Source: Planctomycetota bacterium
GTDB lineage: Bacteria > Planctomycetota > Planctomycetia > Gemmatales > Gemmataceae
Assembly: GCA_016191165.1 (NCBI GenBank)
Contig: JACPPF010000018.1
Span: 88,192-152,191 of the forward strand
Reading direction: 5' to 3'
Length of the DNA: 64,000 nt
Position numbers and translations under genes: made by a program. The notes beneath the pieces are model-generated. The model worked only from the letters and a program-made list of their open reading frames with translations. It did no database searches and was not told the origin of the DNA. Position 1 is the stretch's first letter. Each line of letters starts with the position of its first letter. Below are positions 34,985 through 44,308 of the stretch, one piece after another.

Positions 34985-36616
34985 ATGTCCCACCTTCGTC
35001 CCATGTGGTTCGCTTGGCTTGCCTGTTTGGTTTGGTCTGCCCTAACCAACCTGGCTCACGGGCAGGCGCCACTTTATCAGCGCATCGATCAGCACATTCA
35101 GAAAGCCCAAAAGGAATCCCCCGCGCCGCGTTCCGGTGACGCGGAATTCGTGCGCCGCATTTACCTTAACCTGACTGGCATCGTGCCGTCCGCGGACGAG
35201 GCTCGCGCTTTCCTTGCCGACAAGACCGCCGACAAGCGCGTGAAGCTGATCGACCGCCTGCTGGCAAGCGACGGCTACGCAAGGCACATGACCGATCTGT
35301 TCGACGTGCTGCTGATGGACCGCCGACACGACAAGCATGTGAACCGCCCGCAGTGGCGCACTTTCCTGCAAACCTCGTTTGCCAAGGACAAGCCGTATGA
35401 TTTGCTGGTCCGCGAAATTCTTTCCGCGGATGGCAGCGATCCAAAGTCCCGCGCCGCCGCCAAGTTTTACCTCGACCGCAATGCCGAGCCAAATGTCGTG
35501 ACCAAGGACATCAGTCGGTTGTTCCTGGGCATGAATCTGAACTGCGCCCAGTGCCACGATCATCCGCTCGTCGAGGCGTACAAGCAGGACTTTTACTACG
35601 GCGTGATGGCGTTCGTCAACCGCGGCTACCTGTTCGCGGACAAGGGAACGAAAATGTCCGTCTACGCGGAGAAGGCGGAAGGCGACGTGACCTTCCAGTC
35701 GGTCTTCGTCCCCAAGGTGACCAAGAACACCGGGCCGCGACTGCCCGACGGCAAGGAGGTCAAGGATCCGAAATTCGACAAGGGACAGGCGTATGTCGCG
35801 CCGGTCGCCAAGGGCCAGCGCGGCATTCCGAAATACAGCCGACGCGCCATTCTGGCGCAGCAGATCACCAGCAAGGACAATCCCCGTTTTGCTCGCGCCG
35901 CGGTCAATCGGCTCTGGTTTTTCATGATGGGGCGCGGCATCGTCGATCCGGTCGAGTACGATCATCCGGCCAACCCGCCGTCCCATCCCGAACTTTTGCA
36001 GATGCTGAGCGAGGAGTTCGTGGCCAGCAAGTACAACGTCAAGGCGATGATCCGCGGCATCGTGATGAGCGAGACCTACCAGCGCACGAGTGAAACTCCC
36101 AAGGGCAAAGAGGTGGATCCGAAGGCATTCGCGGTCGCGTCGTTGAAAGCGATGACGCCGGAGCAGTTCGCGCGCAGCATGATGCAGGCGACCGGTCTCA
36201 TTGACGCGGACCTGAAGGCGCAGGGCAAGAAGCGAAACGAACCCGCGGTCTACGCGAAACTGTCCGCGCAGGTGGCGCCTTTCGTGAAGCTCTTCGGCGC
36301 CCAACCGGGCGACGCGGCGTTTGCTCAAGACTTCGAGGCGACACTCGATCAAACGCTTTTCCTAACCAACGGTGCTACCCTGCGAACCTGGCTCGCCCCG
36401 CGCCCGGGGAACCTGACCGCCCGCGCCGGCGCGCTCAAGGACGACTCCCAGGTTGCTGACGAATTGTACCTGACCATTCTGACGCGCACGCCGACGGCCG
36501 AGGAACGCAAGGAAGTCGCCGATTACCTGACCCGGCAGCAGGCCAACCGCGCCGCCGCGCTGCAGGACCTGGCCTGGGCACTCCTGACCTCGGCGGAATT
36601 CCGGTTCAATCATTGA
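34985..36616 (+). CDS. DUF1549/DUF1553 domain protein with CxxCH motif
   Basis: 543 residues from ATG 34985 (AGGAG nine bases ahead), with a signal peptide ending ALTNLAHGQ. DUF1549 spans the N-terminal half: EFVRRIYLNLTGIVPSADEA and LFLGMNLNCAQCHDHPLVEA, the latter holding a CxxCH heme-like site. DUF1553 follows (FARAAVNRLWFFMMGRGIVD, HPELLQMLSEEF). These proteins are greatly expanded in planctomycetes and often paired with DUF1501 sulfatase-like partners; none is adjacent here. Their function is not established. Confidence 0.92.
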   Translation: MSHLRPMWFAWLACLVWSALTNLAHGQAPLYQRIDQHIQKAQKESPAPRSGDAEFVRRIYLNLTGIVPSADEARAFLADKTADKRVKLIDRLLASDGYARHMTDLFDVLLMDRRHDKHVNRPQWRTFLQTSFAKDKPYDLLVREILSADGSDPKSRAAAKFYLDRNAEPNVVTKDISRLFLGMNLNCAQCHDHPLVEAYKQDFYYGVMAFVNRGYLFADKGTKMSVYAEKAEGDVTFQSVFVPKVTKNTGPRLPDGKEVKDPKFDKGQAYVAPVAKGQRGIPKYSRRAILAQQITSKDNPRFARAAVNRLWFFMMGRGIVDPVEYDHPANPPSHPELLQMLSEEFVASKYNVKAMIRGIVMSETYQRTSETPKGKEVDPKAFAVASLKAMTPEQFARSMMQATGLIDADLKAQGKKRNEPAVYAKLSAQVAPFVKLFGAQPGDAAFAQDFEATLDQTLFLTNGATLRTWLAPRPGNLTARAGALKDDSQVADELYLTILTRTPTAEERKEVADYLTRQQANRAAALQDLAWALLTSAEFRFNH

Positions 36617-36693
36617 GCCGTGCGCGGCGTCGGCGTTTGCAAGGCGGCTGGGGAACGCTGCGCCGCAAGCGGCGAACGACTGAAGACACCTCC

Positions 36694-38085
36694 ATGCGAT
36701 TCAGCATCCGCTATCAACTTCTCGTGCCGTTGCTTGCGCTCATGCTGGGTCTGGTCGGGGCAAGCACCTGGAGCGCCTACTCGAGCGGACAGCGCGCCCG
36801 CCGACAGATCGAGACGCAGATCGACGACATCGCGACGACCGTCAACGAGGTGTCCTTTCCCCTGACGGCGCAGACGCTTCATCTGATGAAGGGGCTTTCC
36901 GGCGCCGATTTCCTGCTGTGCGATGAGAAACGCGTGCCGATCCGCGACGACGACGGCAAGATCATCACCACGCTGACCGAGTCGCCCGATGCGCTGCCCT
37001 CTCCGAGCAGATCCCCGGCGCAGCACTTCGACACGCCGGTGCGCGTGGGCGAGCAGTCCTTCCTGTGTGGCGGCATGCCGCTTCAGCACAGCCCCAGGCC
37101 CGGCGTCATTCTCTACATTTTCTATCCCGAATCGCTCTGGCAGGAGGCCGCGTGGCAGGCGTTGCGCCCGGCTCTGATGCTGGGCATCGGCGGCGGGGTT
37201 GTCGCCGTCGTTCTGAGCGTTCTGCTGGCGCAGATGCTCAGCCGCCGCATTCAGGACCTGGAACGCCGCACGCGCCTGATCGCCGAGGGGGACTTCAGTC
37301 CCATGCCGATGCCGCCGCTTGACGACGAGCTGCGCGACCTGGCACGTTCGGTCAACGACATGGCCCAGCGGCTGGCGCAGTTTCAGGACACGATTCGCCA
37401 GACCGAGCGCTTGCGCCTCCTGGGTCAGGTCTCCGGCGGCCTGGCGCATCAGCTTCGCAACGGCGTCGCCGGCGCTCGCCTGGCCGTGCAATTGCACGCG
37501 CGCGAATGTCCTTCGGCTCTCCAGGCGAAAGAAAAAGGCGCCGACGACGGCGAGGAGTTGGCCGTCGCACTGAGGCAGTTATCCCTGGTCGAGATGCACC
37601 TCAAGCGCTTCCTCGATCTGGGCAAGGCGGTCGAGTTGCAGCGCCGGCCCTGTTTGCTCGATGAACTGGTCCGCGACACCGTTCAACTGCTGGGTCCGCA
37701 GTGTCGCCATGCCAAGATCGACCTGCGTCTGACGCCGCCGCCGGAACAAGGGATTTCTCTTACAGCCGATCCCGAACAGCTTGGCCATGTCTTCCTGAAT
37801 ATTTTCACCAACGCGATTGAGGCGGCCGGCCCGCACGGCTGGGTGGAGGCGCGCTGGGGCGCGGATGCGGTGGGAGCCTTCGTGGAAATTTGCGACTCGG
37901 GCCCGGGACCGTCGCCCGAGGTCGCGGCGCGGTTATTCGAACCTTTCGTCACCGGCAAACGCGAGGGGGTTGGCCTGGGACTTGCCGTCGCGCGCCAGGT
38001 CGCGCTGGCCCACGGCGGCGCCGTGACCTGGAAACGAGAGGGCAATTGCACCTGCTTCCGAATCAATCTGCCGCTCGCGGCCTAG
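36694..38085 (+). CDS. Membrane sensor histidine kinase
   Basis: 463 residues from ATG 36694. TM1 is at residues 8-26 and TM2 at about 162-182, enclosing a ~135-residue periplasmic sensor. A HAMP segment (RRIQDLERRTRLIAEGDFSP) leads to the phospho-His site VSGGLAHQLRNGVAGARL. The ATPase has the N box (NIFTNAIEAA), G1 (DSGPGPSPEV), F box (PFVTGKREG) and G2 (VGLGLAVARQ). No response regulator is adjacent, so it is an orphan kinase in this window. Confidence 0.93.
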   Translation: MRFSIRYQLLVPLLALMLGLVGASTWSAYSSGQRARRQIETQIDDIATTVNEVSFPLTAQTLHLMKGLSGADFLLCDEKRVPIRDDDGKIITTLTESPDALPSPSRSPAQHFDTPVRVGEQSFLCGGMPLQHSPRPGVILYIFYPESLWQEAAWQALRPALMLGIGGGVVAVVLSVLLAQMLSRRIQDLERRTRLIAEGDFSPMPMPPLDDELRDLARSVNDMAQRLAQFQDTIRQTERLRLLGQVSGGLAHQLRNGVAGARLAVQLHARECPSALQAKEKGADDGEELAVALRQLSLVEMHLKRFLDLGKAVELQRRPCLLDELVRDTVQLLGPQCRHAKIDLRLTPPPEQGISLTADPEQLGHVFLNIFTNAIEAAGPHGWVEARWGADAVGAFVEICDSGPGPSPEVAARLFEPFVTGKREGVGLGLAVARQVALAHGGAVTWKREGNCTCFRINLPLAA

Positions 38086-38086
38086 T

Positions 38087-38208
38087 GCGTCGTCCAGACT
38101 AAGTTTTCGGGTTGCTCCCGTAGTGTGGACTTTAGTCCACACGCCGCTCGCGTGGACTGAAGTCCACGCTACGACGGACCCAACCCCAAAATTTAGTCTG
38201 GACGACGC
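38087..38208. repeat. Two-layer intergenic inverted repeat
   Basis: Outer arms GCGTCGTCCAGACTAA (38087-38102) and complement (38193-38208). The inner part pairs TAGTGTGGACTTTAGTCCAC with a complementary stretch around CCGCTCGC. It begins two bases after the histidine kinase stop codon. Confidence 0.85.
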
Positions 38209-38259
38209 GCGAGGTTCCTTGATCGGAGAATCTCATAGCGCATGAGTCAAGTTTCGATA

Positions 38260-38321
38260 CAAGCCCGAAACGTTAGTGAGGGAGGATGCGGAAGATTTCC
38301 CTCGCGAACGCTTCGGGCTTG
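38260..38321. repeat. Intergenic inverted repeat (AAGCCCGAA type)
   Basis: CAAGCCCGAAACGTTAGTGA pairs with TCGCGAACGCTTCGGGCTTG, with a few mismatches. With 38087-38208 it occupies most of the 340-base gap before the aquaporin gene. Confidence 0.8.
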
Positions 38322-38425
38322 TGTGGCGGCCGTTTTGGTCTGAGGTGAAACCTCGCCAGCGATCGCGAGGCGCCGCGCTGACAACGTTTCTCGCCAGGCC
38401 TGCCTGCGGTTGGTAGAATGGGCCA

Positions 38426-39292
38426 ATGCAATCGTCCCCGCCTTCCATCCTGATTCGCAGCGGCGCGGAAGCCCTGGGAACTTTTATTCTGGTTTTGTTC
38501 GGCTGCGGTTCGGTCCACGTTGCCGTGTTGACGGGCGATCTCGCCCTGGGCAACGTGGCGCTGGTATGGGCCATCGCGATCATGCTGGCAATTTTTTGTG
38601 TCGGCGGCATCTCCGGTGGGCACATCAACCCGGCGATGACACTGGCGTTTGCCGCCTGGGGCCGCTTTCCCTTGCGCTATGTGCCGGGGTATTTGCTCGG
38701 GCAACTTTTCGGCGCCATCGTGGCGGCCGGGGTTCTCTTCACGCTCTTCAACCCGGCGCTCGAAGAAAAAGAACTCGCCAAAGGTGTGGAACGCGGGCAA
38801 CGTGGCAGCGAAATCACGGCGATGTGTTATGGCGAATATTTCCCGAGCCCGGGCAAGCTCGGCCGGGGACCGGGCCCTTATGATGCCGAGGCCCATGACC
38901 GGCATGACGCCCTCGTCCCGCATGGCAGCGCGTTCCTGGCGGAGTTTCTCGGCACCGCGATTCTGGCGCTGATGGTGTTCGCGGTCATCGACGAGCGCAA
39001 CCCCGCCGCCCCGCCGGCGCGGCTGGCGCCGGTGTTCATCGGCCTGACGGTCGCGATTTTGATCTGCATCTTCGCGCCGTTGACGCAGGCCTGCTTCAAC
39101 CCCGCGCGCGATTTCGGCCCGCGCCTCTTTGCCGCGGGGGTCGGTTGGGGCAGCGTCGCCATCCCGGGACCGAATGGCCTCGGGTTTTTTACCGTCTATA
39201 TTCTCGCCCCCATCGCCGGCGCGATTGTCGGCGGCGGCGTTTACTCGCTTGGCTTGCGACCTTCCTTCCCCACGCTCCCGGATCCATTATGA
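38426..39292 (+). CDS. MIP-family channel (aquaporin/glycerol facilitator)
   Basis: 288 residues with six predicted membrane helices. The two half-helix motifs are HINPAMTLAF and CFNPARDFGPRLF; the Asp after the second NPAR is typical of aquaglyceroporins. A ~55-residue insert between helices 3 and 4 (around EEKELAKGVERGQRGSEI to HDALVPHGS) is longer than usual. It carries water, glycerol or similar small neutral solutes. The stop overlaps the transglutaminase start (ATGA at 39289). Confidence 0.93.
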   Translation: MQSSPPSILIRSGAEALGTFILVLFGCGSVHVAVLTGDLALGNVALVWAIAIMLAIFCVGGISGGHINPAMTLAFAAWGRFPLRYVPGYLLGQLFGAIVAAGVLFTLFNPALEEKELAKGVERGQRGSEITAMCYGEYFPSPGKLGRGPGPYDAEAHDRHDALVPHGSAFLAEFLGTAILALMVFAVIDERNPAAPPARLAPVFIGLTVAILICIFAPLTQACFNPARDFGPRLFAAGVGWGSVAIPGPNGLGFFTVYILAPIAGAIVGGGVYSLGLRPSFPTLPDPL

Positions 39293-40431
39293 GACGTTTC
39301 CTCGTTTGCCTCGGTTTTTTTGGTCTGACTGGAACGCTTCCGGTCTTCGCTGGTGAGCCCGCGCCGGCACTTGATCCCCGGATGCCATTGCAGGGTAAAA
39401 AATCCAATCCGGTCACCTACGACATCGACTTCTCGGTTGTCGTGACCGCGCCTTACCAAACCAAGACGCTCAAGGTCTGGCTGGCCATGCCCCAATCGGA
39501 TGTCGGGCAAACCATCGAGGCCAGCCAGCTTTGCACGTTTCCGATGAAGGTGGCGCCGAAAGTCGCCCAGGAAAAGGTGCATGGCAACCAGTTCGCTTAT
39601 TTCGAGTTCGACCGTCCGAAGGGCGCGCAGATCATTCGCCACAAGTTCAAGGCCACCATTCACGAGATGCGCTGGCATATCGACCCGGCCAAGGTCGCGA
39701 AGATCGAGCGCTGGCCTGTTGCGTTCGATCTCTACCGGAAATCCGATCGCAGCGTCACCGTGGACGCGCGCCTGCAAAAGCTTGTGCTCGATGTGGTGCG
39801 ACGATCGACCAACGAGTCCGACGACCTTGCCAGCATCATGCGCTGGGTCAGCGGCTACATGAAATACGATCACGCCGGGGCCTCGCTCAAGGCCAGCGCC
39901 GACCATGCGTTGACGAAGAAGGCCGGCCATTGCAGCGACTATCACGGCCTGTGTGCCGCGCTGGGGCGAGCGCTCGGCTATCCGACGCGCGTGACCTACG
40001 GGATCAATCCATTCCCCAAGAATTCGCCGTCGCATTGCAAGCTGGAGGCATTTCTACCGCCCTACGGCTGGGTTTGTTTCGACGTGTCCGAGACGCAAAA
40101 ACTCATGGCAGCGATCCAGAAGGATAAGACGTTAAGCGCCAAAAAGAAGGCCGAGTTGATTCGGCTTGCCGAGGTTCGTTTACAGAGCGGATTTCGCGAC
40201 AACACCTGGCTGCAACAGACGCGCGGCACCGACTACGAGCTGGTCCCGCCGGCGCAGCGGCGCGTGCCGGTCGTGCGCACGATCTACGCCGAGGCCGATG
40301 GCGTTGCCTTGATCGATCCCGATCCGGCCAATGCGCAGGCGCGTGAATTCGGCTGGATGACCGTGCATCATTACGTGCCAAATAGGCCGGTGGAGTATTC
40401 GTTCAAGAGCTGGAAAAGTTTGATGAAGTGA
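39289..40431 (+). CDS. Secreted transglutaminase-like protein
   Basis: 380 residues with a signal peptide (MRRFLVCLGFFGLTGTLPVF, AG). Residues ~195-265 form the transglutaminase core: Cys in KKAGHCSDYHGLCAALGRAL, His in SPSHCKLEAFLPPYGW and Asp in VCFDVSE, the expected Cys-His-Asp order. Bacterial members are usually proteases or amidases. It is coupled to the aquaporin by a 4-base overlap, an odd pair with no obvious shared task. Confidence 0.88.
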   Translation: MRRFLVCLGFFGLTGTLPVFAGEPAPALDPRMPLQGKKSNPVTYDIDFSVVVTAPYQTKTLKVWLAMPQSDVGQTIEASQLCTFPMKVAPKVAQEKVHGNQFAYFEFDRPKGAQIIRHKFKATIHEMRWHIDPAKVAKIERWPVAFDLYRKSDRSVTVDARLQKLVLDVVRRSTNESDDLASIMRWVSGYMKYDHAGASLKASADHALTKKAGHCSDYHGLCAALGRALGYPTRVTYGINPFPKNSPSHCKLEAFLPPYGWVCFDVSETQKLMAAIQKDKTLSAKKKAELIRLAEVRLQSGFRDNTWLQQTRGTDYELVPPAQRRVPVVRTIYAEADGVALIDPDPANAQAREFGWMTVHHYVPNRPVEYSFKSWKSLMK

Positions 40432-40471
40432 ATCCGATCAATACCCTACGGCCAAAAATACGAGAACGCCA

Positions 40472-41815
40472 ATGTATTCGCGCGCGAGCATTTCATTCGC
40501 CGTCCTCTTGATTGTTTGCCCGGGCATTCACGCCCAGCCAGCGCCCAAGCTGAAGACCGTTCCGCACCAGGTCGTGCGCGTCACGGGTCCGAAGGTGCGC
40601 GCCGCGGTCGAGGTTTCCGTCGCGATCAATCCCACGAATCCGGATCACCTCGTCGCCGTCTCGCAGCAGGGGCCGAGCAACGCCGCCTATGCCTCGACCG
40701 ATGGCGGAAAATCGTGGAAGACCGTCGCCCTGAAGAATGCCGGCAAGCGCGTGCAGGGCGACGATGTCGTCGTCTTCAACGCCGACGGCCTCGCGGTGCG
40801 CGCGTACATCGCGTTCGACGGCATTCGCATTGCCCGCCCCGCGCGGGCGGTCAACGGGATCTTCGTCAGCACCTCCAGAGACGGCCTGGCCTGGTCCGAG
40901 CCGGTTCCCATCATCGATCACATCAACAGCGTCACGCCGTTCGAGGATAAGCCGTGGCTCAGCGTGGACAAATCCAAGGATTCGCCCCATAGGGGAAATA
41001 TCTATGTCGCCTGGACGAAGTTCGCGGAGTACGGCAGCAAAAAGGCGGAGGACAAGACGCACGTCTTCGTGTCGCGCTCAAGAAACGCTGGCAAGTCATT
41101 CTCGGTGCCGCACCGCGTATCGCAAACGCCCGGCGATTGCCTCGACAAGAGCAACACCCTCATGGGCGCCATTCCCGCGGTCGGTCCCAAGGGCGAAGTC
41201 TATGTCGTCTGGGCCGGACCGAAGGGCCTGGCGCTCGTGAAGTCAAAAGACGGCGGTTTCACCTTCGGCGCGGAGAAGGTGCTCACGGCGACCCCCGGCG
41301 CGTGGGATTTCGCGGTCAAGGGTCTGAAGCGCTGCAACGGCTTGCCGATGATGGCGGTCGATCTAAGCGCCGGACCCAACCGCGGCACGATCTATGTCAA
41401 CTGGGCCGACAAGCGCAACGGTGATCCCGATGTCTTCGTCATAAAATCCACCGATGGCGGCGATACCTGGTCCAGGCCGGTCCGCGTCAATGACGATCCC
41501 AAGGGCAATGGCAAGGAGCAATTCTTCACCTGGATGGCGGTCGATCCGATTGACGGCTCGGTCAACGTCGTCTTCTTCGATCGGCGCGACACCGAAGGGG
41601 CCAACACCGGCGTCACGCTCGCGCGCAGCACCGATGGCGGCAAGACGTTCGTCAACTACAAGATCAACCAGGAACCCTTCAGCACCGGCATGGCGCCCTT
41701 CTTCGGCGATTACATCGGCATCGACGCCCACGGCGGACGCGTGGTCGCTCTCTGGCAGCATGTCACGGGCCCGGGCCGCACGGCAATCTCGGCGGCGGTG
41801 TTTGAATTCAAATGA
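40472..41815 (+). CDS. Secreted sialidase-like (BNR/Asp-box) protein
   Basis: 447 residues with a signal peptide ending PGIHAQ. Asp-box repeats of the six-bladed propeller are seen: STDGGKSWK, SRNAGKSFS, SKDGGFTFG, STDGGDTWS, STDGGKTFV. The Arg triad and Tyr/Glu of true sialidases cannot be confirmed by eye, so it may be a non-enzymatic propeller. It follows the transglutaminase by 40 bases on the same strand. Confidence 0.85.
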   Translation: MYSRASISFAVLLIVCPGIHAQPAPKLKTVPHQVVRVTGPKVRAAVEVSVAINPTNPDHLVAVSQQGPSNAAYASTDGGKSWKTVALKNAGKRVQGDDVVVFNADGLAVRAYIAFDGIRIARPARAVNGIFVSTSRDGLAWSEPVPIIDHINSVTPFEDKPWLSVDKSKDSPHRGNIYVAWTKFAEYGSKKAEDKTHVFVSRSRNAGKSFSVPHRVSQTPGDCLDKSNTLMGAIPAVGPKGEVYVVWAGPKGLALVKSKDGGFTFGAEKVLTATPGAWDFAVKGLKRCNGLPMMAVDLSAGPNRGTIYVNWADKRNGDPDVFVIKSTDGGDTWSRPVRVNDDPKGNGKEQFFTWMAVDPIDGSVNVVFFDRRDTEGANTGVTLARSTDGGKTFVNYKINQEPFSTGMAPFFGDYIGIDAHGGRVVALWQHVTGPGRTAISAAVFEFK

Positions 41816-41897
41816 CGACACGAACCGCAAGCGTCTACCTCTTGACCTTCTCCTCCCGGTCGGTTAGTTTGCTCACGTTAGCCTCGACTATCTTTCT

Positions 41898-44237
41898 TTG
41901 CGATGGAGCCGCTTCGTGGGCAATCTTTTTGCGTCTGTCTGGGACACCCTGCTTGAAAACTGGTGGGCCGGGTGTTTCGTTCTCGCGCTGTTGATCGTGT
42001 TGGCCGGGATATTTCGCCATGCGTTCTTTGTGCGCATCCCGCTGTGGGTCCTCATGCACACGGTCTACCGGGTGCGCTCTCACGGCATGGAGAACATTCC
42101 GGAGACCGGCGCCGCCCTCCTGGTTTGCAATCACGTCAGCTACCTCGACCCACTCATCATCCTCGCGGGGCAGAAACGAAGAGTCCGCTTTTTGATGTGG
42201 GCGCCTTACACCAAACTTCCGCTCCTGCGCTGGATCGTGTGGCTCGCGCGGGTGATCCCGATCCAGGGGAATACCGGACCACGCGCGATCATTCAGGCGT
42301 TGCGCATGGCCAGCGAGGCGCTTGCTGAAGGTGAGGTCGTGTGCATCTTCGCGGAAGGCGGCGTCACGCGCACGGGGTTCCTGCTCCCGTTTCAGCGCGG
42401 GTTTGAACAGATTGTGAAAAAAAGCCCCGTGCCGATCATTCCGGTTTGCCTCGATCATGTCTGGGGCAGCATCTTCAGCTTCCAGGGCGGGAAGTTTTTC
42501 TGGAAGCTGCCTCAGGGCGTGCCGTATGTCATTCACGTCAACTTCGGCCAGCCGATGCCGCCAACCTCGGACGCGTTCACGGTTCGGCAAGCGATCCAGC
42601 GGCTCAGCGCGGAATCGGCGGTACGGCGTTCGTCCGAGCGCAGGCCGGTGCATCGGCAATTCGTGCGCATGGCCGTGTCGCACCCGTTTCGGTCTTGTAT
42701 CATCGATCAAAACGCCGCCAAGCCGATGCTCACCTATGGCGAAACGCTCGTCGGCGTCAAGATCTTGCTGAAACGCTTGAAGCCGCTGCTGGGCGACGAC
42801 GCGATGGTCGGCGTCTGGCTTCCACCCGGCGCCGGCGCGGCGATGGCCAACATCTGTCTGGCGTGCCTGGGCAAAACCTCCGTCAATCTCAACTACACCT
42901 CGGCGCCCAACCTTGTGCAGTCGGCGATTCAGCAATGCAAGATCACGAAGGTCCTCAGCTCGAAGCTCTTCACGCACAAGGTCCCGCTCGATCCGGGACC
43001 GGGCGTCGAGTTCATCTACCTTGAGGACTTTCGCAAGGGGATCACCAGGTCCGAAAGGGTCCTCGCGTTGCTGGGCGTCATCTTGATTCCTGGATTCATC
43101 CACGAATATTTTCTGATGGGCCTGGGCGGGCATAAGGTCGAAGACCTCTGCACGATCATCTTCTCCAGCGGTTCCACCGGCGACCCCAAGGGCGTCATGC
43201 TCACGCATGGCAATATTGCCGCGAACTGCGAGTCCGTGATCCAGGCCATCGACCCGGTCCCGGAAGACCGCCTGCTCGGCATGTTGCCCTTCTTTCACAG
43301 CTTCGGCTTCACGGTGACGCTCTGGCTGCCGCTACAGATTGGCGCGTCGATCGTGTATCACGCCAACCCGTTGCAGGCGCGCGAGATTGGTGAGTTGTGC
43401 AAGAAACATGCCTGTACGATCTTCCTGTCCACGCCGACGTTCTTGCGTTCTTACCTCAGGCGCTGCGAGGCGGACGATTTCAAGACGCTGCGCATCATTG
43501 TGTGCGGCGCCGAGAAGATGCCTCCGACGCTGGCGCAAGAATTCAAGCAGAAGTTCGGCGTCGAGCCGCATGAAGGATATGGCTGCACCGAATTGTCCCC
43601 GGTCGCCGCGGTCAACGTCGCGGATTTCCAGGATGGCAACAGCCGGCAGCCAGGCAACAAGCCGGGCACGATCGGCCTGCCCATCCCCGGCGTCGCGGCA
43701 CGCATCGTCCATCGCGACACGCTTCAAGATGTGCCTCAAGGGGAGGAAGGCTTCCTCATCATGTACGGCGCCAACGTCATGAAGGGCTACCTCGGCCGCG
43801 ACGACCTGACCCAAAAGAAAATCATCGACGGCGGCTGGTACATCACCGGCGACTTGGCCTTCCTCGACTCCGAAGGGTTCATCACGATCACGGGCCGCGA
43901 GGAGCGATTCGCCAAGGTCGGCGGCGAGATGGTTCCGCTTGAAAAGGTCGAGGACGAGCTGCACCTGATCCTGAAAACGAACGAAAAAGTCTGTGCCGTC
44001 ACCGCCATCCCCGATGCGAAAAAAGGCGAACGCATCATCGTCCTGCATCTGCCGTTTCAGGAGACGACGCCGCAGGAGGTGTGGAAGAACCTTAACGAAC
44101 GCGGCTTGCCGAACCTCTACATCCCGGGCCAGCGCGATTTCCACCAGGTCGCGGAGTTGCCGATCCTCGGCAGCGGCAAGCTCGATTTGAAGAAATGCAA
44201 GCAGATGGCCCAGGACGCGGCGGGCGGCGCGGAGTGA
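41898..44237 (+). CDS. Acyltransferase / acyl-CoA (ACP) synthetase fusion
   Basis: 779 residues if the TTG at 41898 is used; GTG 41916 is an equal candidate. A membrane segment near residue 30 precedes a PlsC-type acyltransferase with CNHVSYLDP (HX4D) and FAEGGVTRTGFLLPF. From residue ~260 it is an AMP-forming ligase: TIIFSSGSTGDPKGVMLTHG, GYGCTELSPVAAVN and GGWYITGDLAF. The layout resembles Aas (2-acylglycerophosphoethanolamine acyltransferase/acyl-ACP synthetase) without its MFS part. It would recycle lysophospholipids or load fatty acids for phospholipid synthesis. Confidence 0.9.
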   Translation: MRWSRFVGNLFASVWDTLLENWWAGCFVLALLIVLAGIFRHAFFVRIPLWVLMHTVYRVRSHGMENIPETGAALLVCNHVSYLDPLIILAGQKRRVRFLMWAPYTKLPLLRWIVWLARVIPIQGNTGPRAIIQALRMASEALAEGEVVCIFAEGGVTRTGFLLPFQRGFEQIVKKSPVPIIPVCLDHVWGSIFSFQGGKFFWKLPQGVPYVIHVNFGQPMPPTSDAFTVRQAIQRLSAESAVRRSSERRPVHRQFVRMAVSHPFRSCIIDQNAAKPMLTYGETLVGVKILLKRLKPLLGDDAMVGVWLPPGAGAAMANICLACLGKTSVNLNYTSAPNLVQSAIQQCKITKVLSSKLFTHKVPLDPGPGVEFIYLEDFRKGITRSERVLALLGVILIPGFIHEYFLMGLGGHKVEDLCTIIFSSGSTGDPKGVMLTHGNIAANCESVIQAIDPVPEDRLLGMLPFFHSFGFTVTLWLPLQIGASIVYHANPLQAREIGELCKKHACTIFLSTPTFLRSYLRRCEADDFKTLRIIVCGAEKMPPTLAQEFKQKFGVEPHEGYGCTELSPVAAVNVADFQDGNSRQPGNKPGTIGLPIPGVAARIVHRDTLQDVPQGEEGFLIMYGANVMKGYLGRDDLTQKKIIDGGWYITGDLAFLDSEGFITITGREERFAKVGGEMVPLEKVEDELHLILKTNEKVCAVTAIPDAKKGERIIVLHLPFQETTPQEVWKNLNERGLPNLYIPGQRDFHQVAELPILGSGKLDLKKCKQMAQDAAGGAE

Positions 44238-44239
44238 TC

Positions 44240-44299
44240 GTTTAGCCGCTCGCCTTTGGCGAGCGGGGGCACACGCTCGCCAAAGGCGAGCGGCTAAAC
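44240..44299. repeat. Intergenic palindrome, GTTTAGCC-ended type
   Basis: Perfect 26-bp arms beginning GTTTAGCCGCTCGCCTTTGG, with the core itself a small palindrome. It starts two bases after the preceding stop codon and ends nine bases before trmJ. Confidence 0.9.
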
Positions 44300-44308
44300 A
44301 GACACAAC